Below are positions 5,512-6,664 of a stretch of DNA of 6,664 nucleotides, in pieces; position 1 is the first letter of the stretch; each line of letters begins with the position of its first letter. The stretch is from NCBI GenBank assembly GCA_946409855.1, contig CAMJXZ010000188.1, positions 1-6,664 of the forward strand, in the 5' to 3' direction. Under the pieces are notes generated by a model, which saw only the letters and a program-made list of their open reading frames with translations, was not told the DNA's origin and did no database searches. The position numbers were made by a program, and so were the translations under genes. Source of the stretch: an uncultured Clostridia bacterium (GTDB taxonomy: Bacteria; Bacillota; Clostridia; Christensenellales; Aristaeellaceae).

Positions 5512-6483
5512 TTACTCCTTCCACAGCACGTCACAAAATGCGTTATACAGATAGAACCGGCCAATCAGCGTCTGATGAAGCTCCTGCGAAAGGCAATAGT
5601 ACAGATTGTTTTCTCCGGCCTTCAGGCCATAGGAAAAATGTTCCGTGTCGGCAAGCGCATCGTTCACCAGCGCGTTCATCATGGGCAGCGCATTGTCCCG
5701 CTTGCCGCCGCAGGAAACATACACATAAAAGTCCCAACCCGGCTGTGCCGCCAGCGCCTGCGCAAGACGTTCCTGCTGATGATCAGGCACCGGGTTTTCT
5801 TCCGGGTTGCTGAACCCCCCGCTCATCGGCAGGTACCAATAAGCATAGTCCAGCATGGTTCCGAACATTTCCCAGGTCATCCGGCCGCCGCGTGAATAGC
5901 CCGAAAAAGCACGCTGTTTCCTGGATGCGGTAAATCCCGCTTCGTCGGCAGTTTCCGCATATGTACGGTAAGTGCTTTCCACAGCAGGCATCAGCTCCTG
6001 CCGCACTTCCCGGACAAAAGCCTTAACATCGATGGCACGGGCTTCATAGTCATAATAGTACGTGGGCGTCACCATGATAAATGGTCTGGCTATCCCTGTT
6101 TCAATCATGTTGTCCACCGCATTTTTGACCTTGTCGTTTCCGATGAAGCTGTCCGGCGTTTCATTGGTTCCATGGAAAAAATAGAGGATAGGATAGCGTT
6201 CCGTTCCGTTTATGTCATATCCATAGGGCAGATAAATATTGGCCCTGTGTGCCGACGGCTCTCCATACTGAGAAGATGTATACGTCAGGCTGACCACTGT
6301 GCCCGGCCGGACGGAAGGTGCGTCATAAAATTTTTTATCATAAGCTCTGTAAGTGGTTTCAAAACCGATCTGGTCAGTCGTGGTATAGATTTTTTTGTCA
6401 TCCGGCGCAGTCCGTCCTTCCGCTAAAGCAGCAGAAGCACAGCACAGTATCAGAACAGTCAGCACAGCAAGTATCCGTTTCAT
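5512..6483 (-). CDS. Secreted CE1/esterase-D-type alpha/beta-hydrolase, esterase 1
   Basis: 323-residue paralogue, the first of the four in transcription order. ATG 6483 follows AGGGAGGAT (6489-6497). Signal peptide residues 1-21, cleavage after ALA. Landmarks are IYLPYGYD (83-90), HGTNET (104-109), PTYYYDY (140-146), nucleophile elbow GYSRG with Ser197, SCGGKRD with likely acid Asp263, LHQTL with His303, and C-terminal LYNAFCDVLWKE. An insertion of about ten residues after the nucleophile domain (residues ~226-242, NPEENPVPDHQQERL) makes it the longest copy. The last two codons AAG GAG also serve as the Shine-Dalgarno of esterase 2, three bases after the stop. The gap to the gene on its right is 77 nt with no terminator and no convincing promoter, so it may be co-transcribed with that gene. 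Substrate unknown. Confidence 0.9.
   Translation of the reverse strand: MKRILAVLTVLILCCASAALAEGRTAPDDKKIYTTTDQIGFETTYRAYDKKFYDAPSVRPGTVVSLTYTSSQYGEPSAHRANIYLPYGYDINGTERYPILYFFHGTNETPDSFIGNDKVKNAVDNMIETGIARPFIMVTPTYYYDYEARAIDVKAFVREVRQELMPAVESTYRTYAETADEAGFTASRKQRAFSGYSRGGRMTWEMFGTMLDYAYWYLPMSGGFSNPEENPVPDHQQERLAQALAAQPGWDFYVYVSCGGKRDNALPMMNALVNDALADTEHFSYGLKAGENNLYYCLSQELHQTLIGRFYLYNAFCDVLWKE
5515..5520 (-). promoter_or_regulatory. Ribosome binding site of esterase 2 embedded in esterase 1
   Basis: AAGGAG, the Lys-Glu codons ending esterase 1, lies 6 nt before ATG 5508. The TAA stop falls between the two. This arrangement favours translational coupling by reinitiating ribosomes. Confidence 0.85.
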
Positions 6484-6560
6484 GATTTATCCTCCCTGAT
6501 ATTGTACGATCCCCGGAAATTCATCCCGTATATCTGGCGGTGTATTTTAATGATTTTCCA

Positions 6561-6664
6561 TTAACGAAAGACCAGGGCCGAGCGGAAGATGATGGTCCCG
6601 ATTTCTTCCTCGTTATGGGTGACGGTGCATTCTTCCACGCGGGTGATCGTGGTGGTTCCGTCTT
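6561..6664 (-). CDS. C-terminal end of an unidentified protein (start lies outside the window)
   Basis: A minus-strand frame enters at the right edge and ends at TAA (6561-6563), giving 33 complete residues. The tail, with TTITRVEECTVTHNEEE followed by IGTIIFRSALVFR, looks like two beta strands joined by an acidic turn, and has no stop or odd codon. I do not recognise the family. It reads the same way as the esterases and ends 77 nt before esterase 1 with no hairpin terminator between, so it could be the preceding gene of the same operon. Coding status is judged from the open frame and from codons similar to the neighbours, so confidence is moderate. Confidence 0.6.
   Translation of the reverse strand, partial: DGTTTITRVEECTVTHNEEEIGTIIFRSALVFR

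Noticed and set aside
6484..6560. TACAAT (6501-6506) or TAAAAT (6544-6549) as the -10 of an esterase 1 promoter
   Set aside because: Neither has a recognisable -35 at 16-18 bp, the first would start transcription at the ribosome binding site, and the TTACGATGT/TTGCGG module is absent here.

Overview
The window is about 6.7 kb of moderately GC-rich DNA in which every convincing gene is on the minus strand, so the locus reads from right to left. The content is secreted carbohydrate-active proteins with Gram-positive style signal peptides and strong AGGAGG-type ribosome binding sites. This suggests a plant-fibre-degrading gut or rumen Bacillota (Clostridia). That placement is inferred from style and content, not from a marker gene.

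Layout in transcription order. At the right edge lies the 3' end of an unidentified gene (stop at 6561). It is followed by four tandem paralogues of a secreted alpha/beta-hydrolase esterase of the CE1/esterase-D type: esterase 1 (6483-5512), esterase 2 (5508-4561), esterase 3 (4390-3452) and esterase 4 (3379-2438). Esterases 1 and 2 are separated by 3 nt and look translationally coupled. Esterases 3 and 4 form a second pair, split by a terminator-like hairpin. Next come a secreted 197-residue protein of unknown function (2307-1714), a terminator (1655-1687), and the N-terminal 517 residues of a membrane-anchored glycoside hydrolase family 3 protein (1551 to beyond position 1). In this protein the family's usual C-terminal domain comes first.

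The least expected feature is a shared control module. The two longer gaps, upstream of esterase 3 and upstream of the 197-residue protein, carry nearly the same sequence (32 of 41 positions identical). Each has a conserved block (TTACGATGTGA, 4 variable bases, GCACAGTT) beginning exactly 35 bp before an identical TTGCGG -35 hexamer, then 17 bp, then a -10-like hexamer. This looks like an activator-dependent promoter that co-regulates the second esterase pair and the unknown secreted protein.

Working model (inference): the esterases remove acyl groups (acetyl, feruloyl or similar) from plant polysaccharide or oligosaccharide outside the cell, and the GH3 enzyme cleaves the released glycosides at the membrane surface. 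The four copies may cover different ester substrates. The 197-residue protein may be an accessory or binding protein. None of these substrates can be read directly from the sequence.
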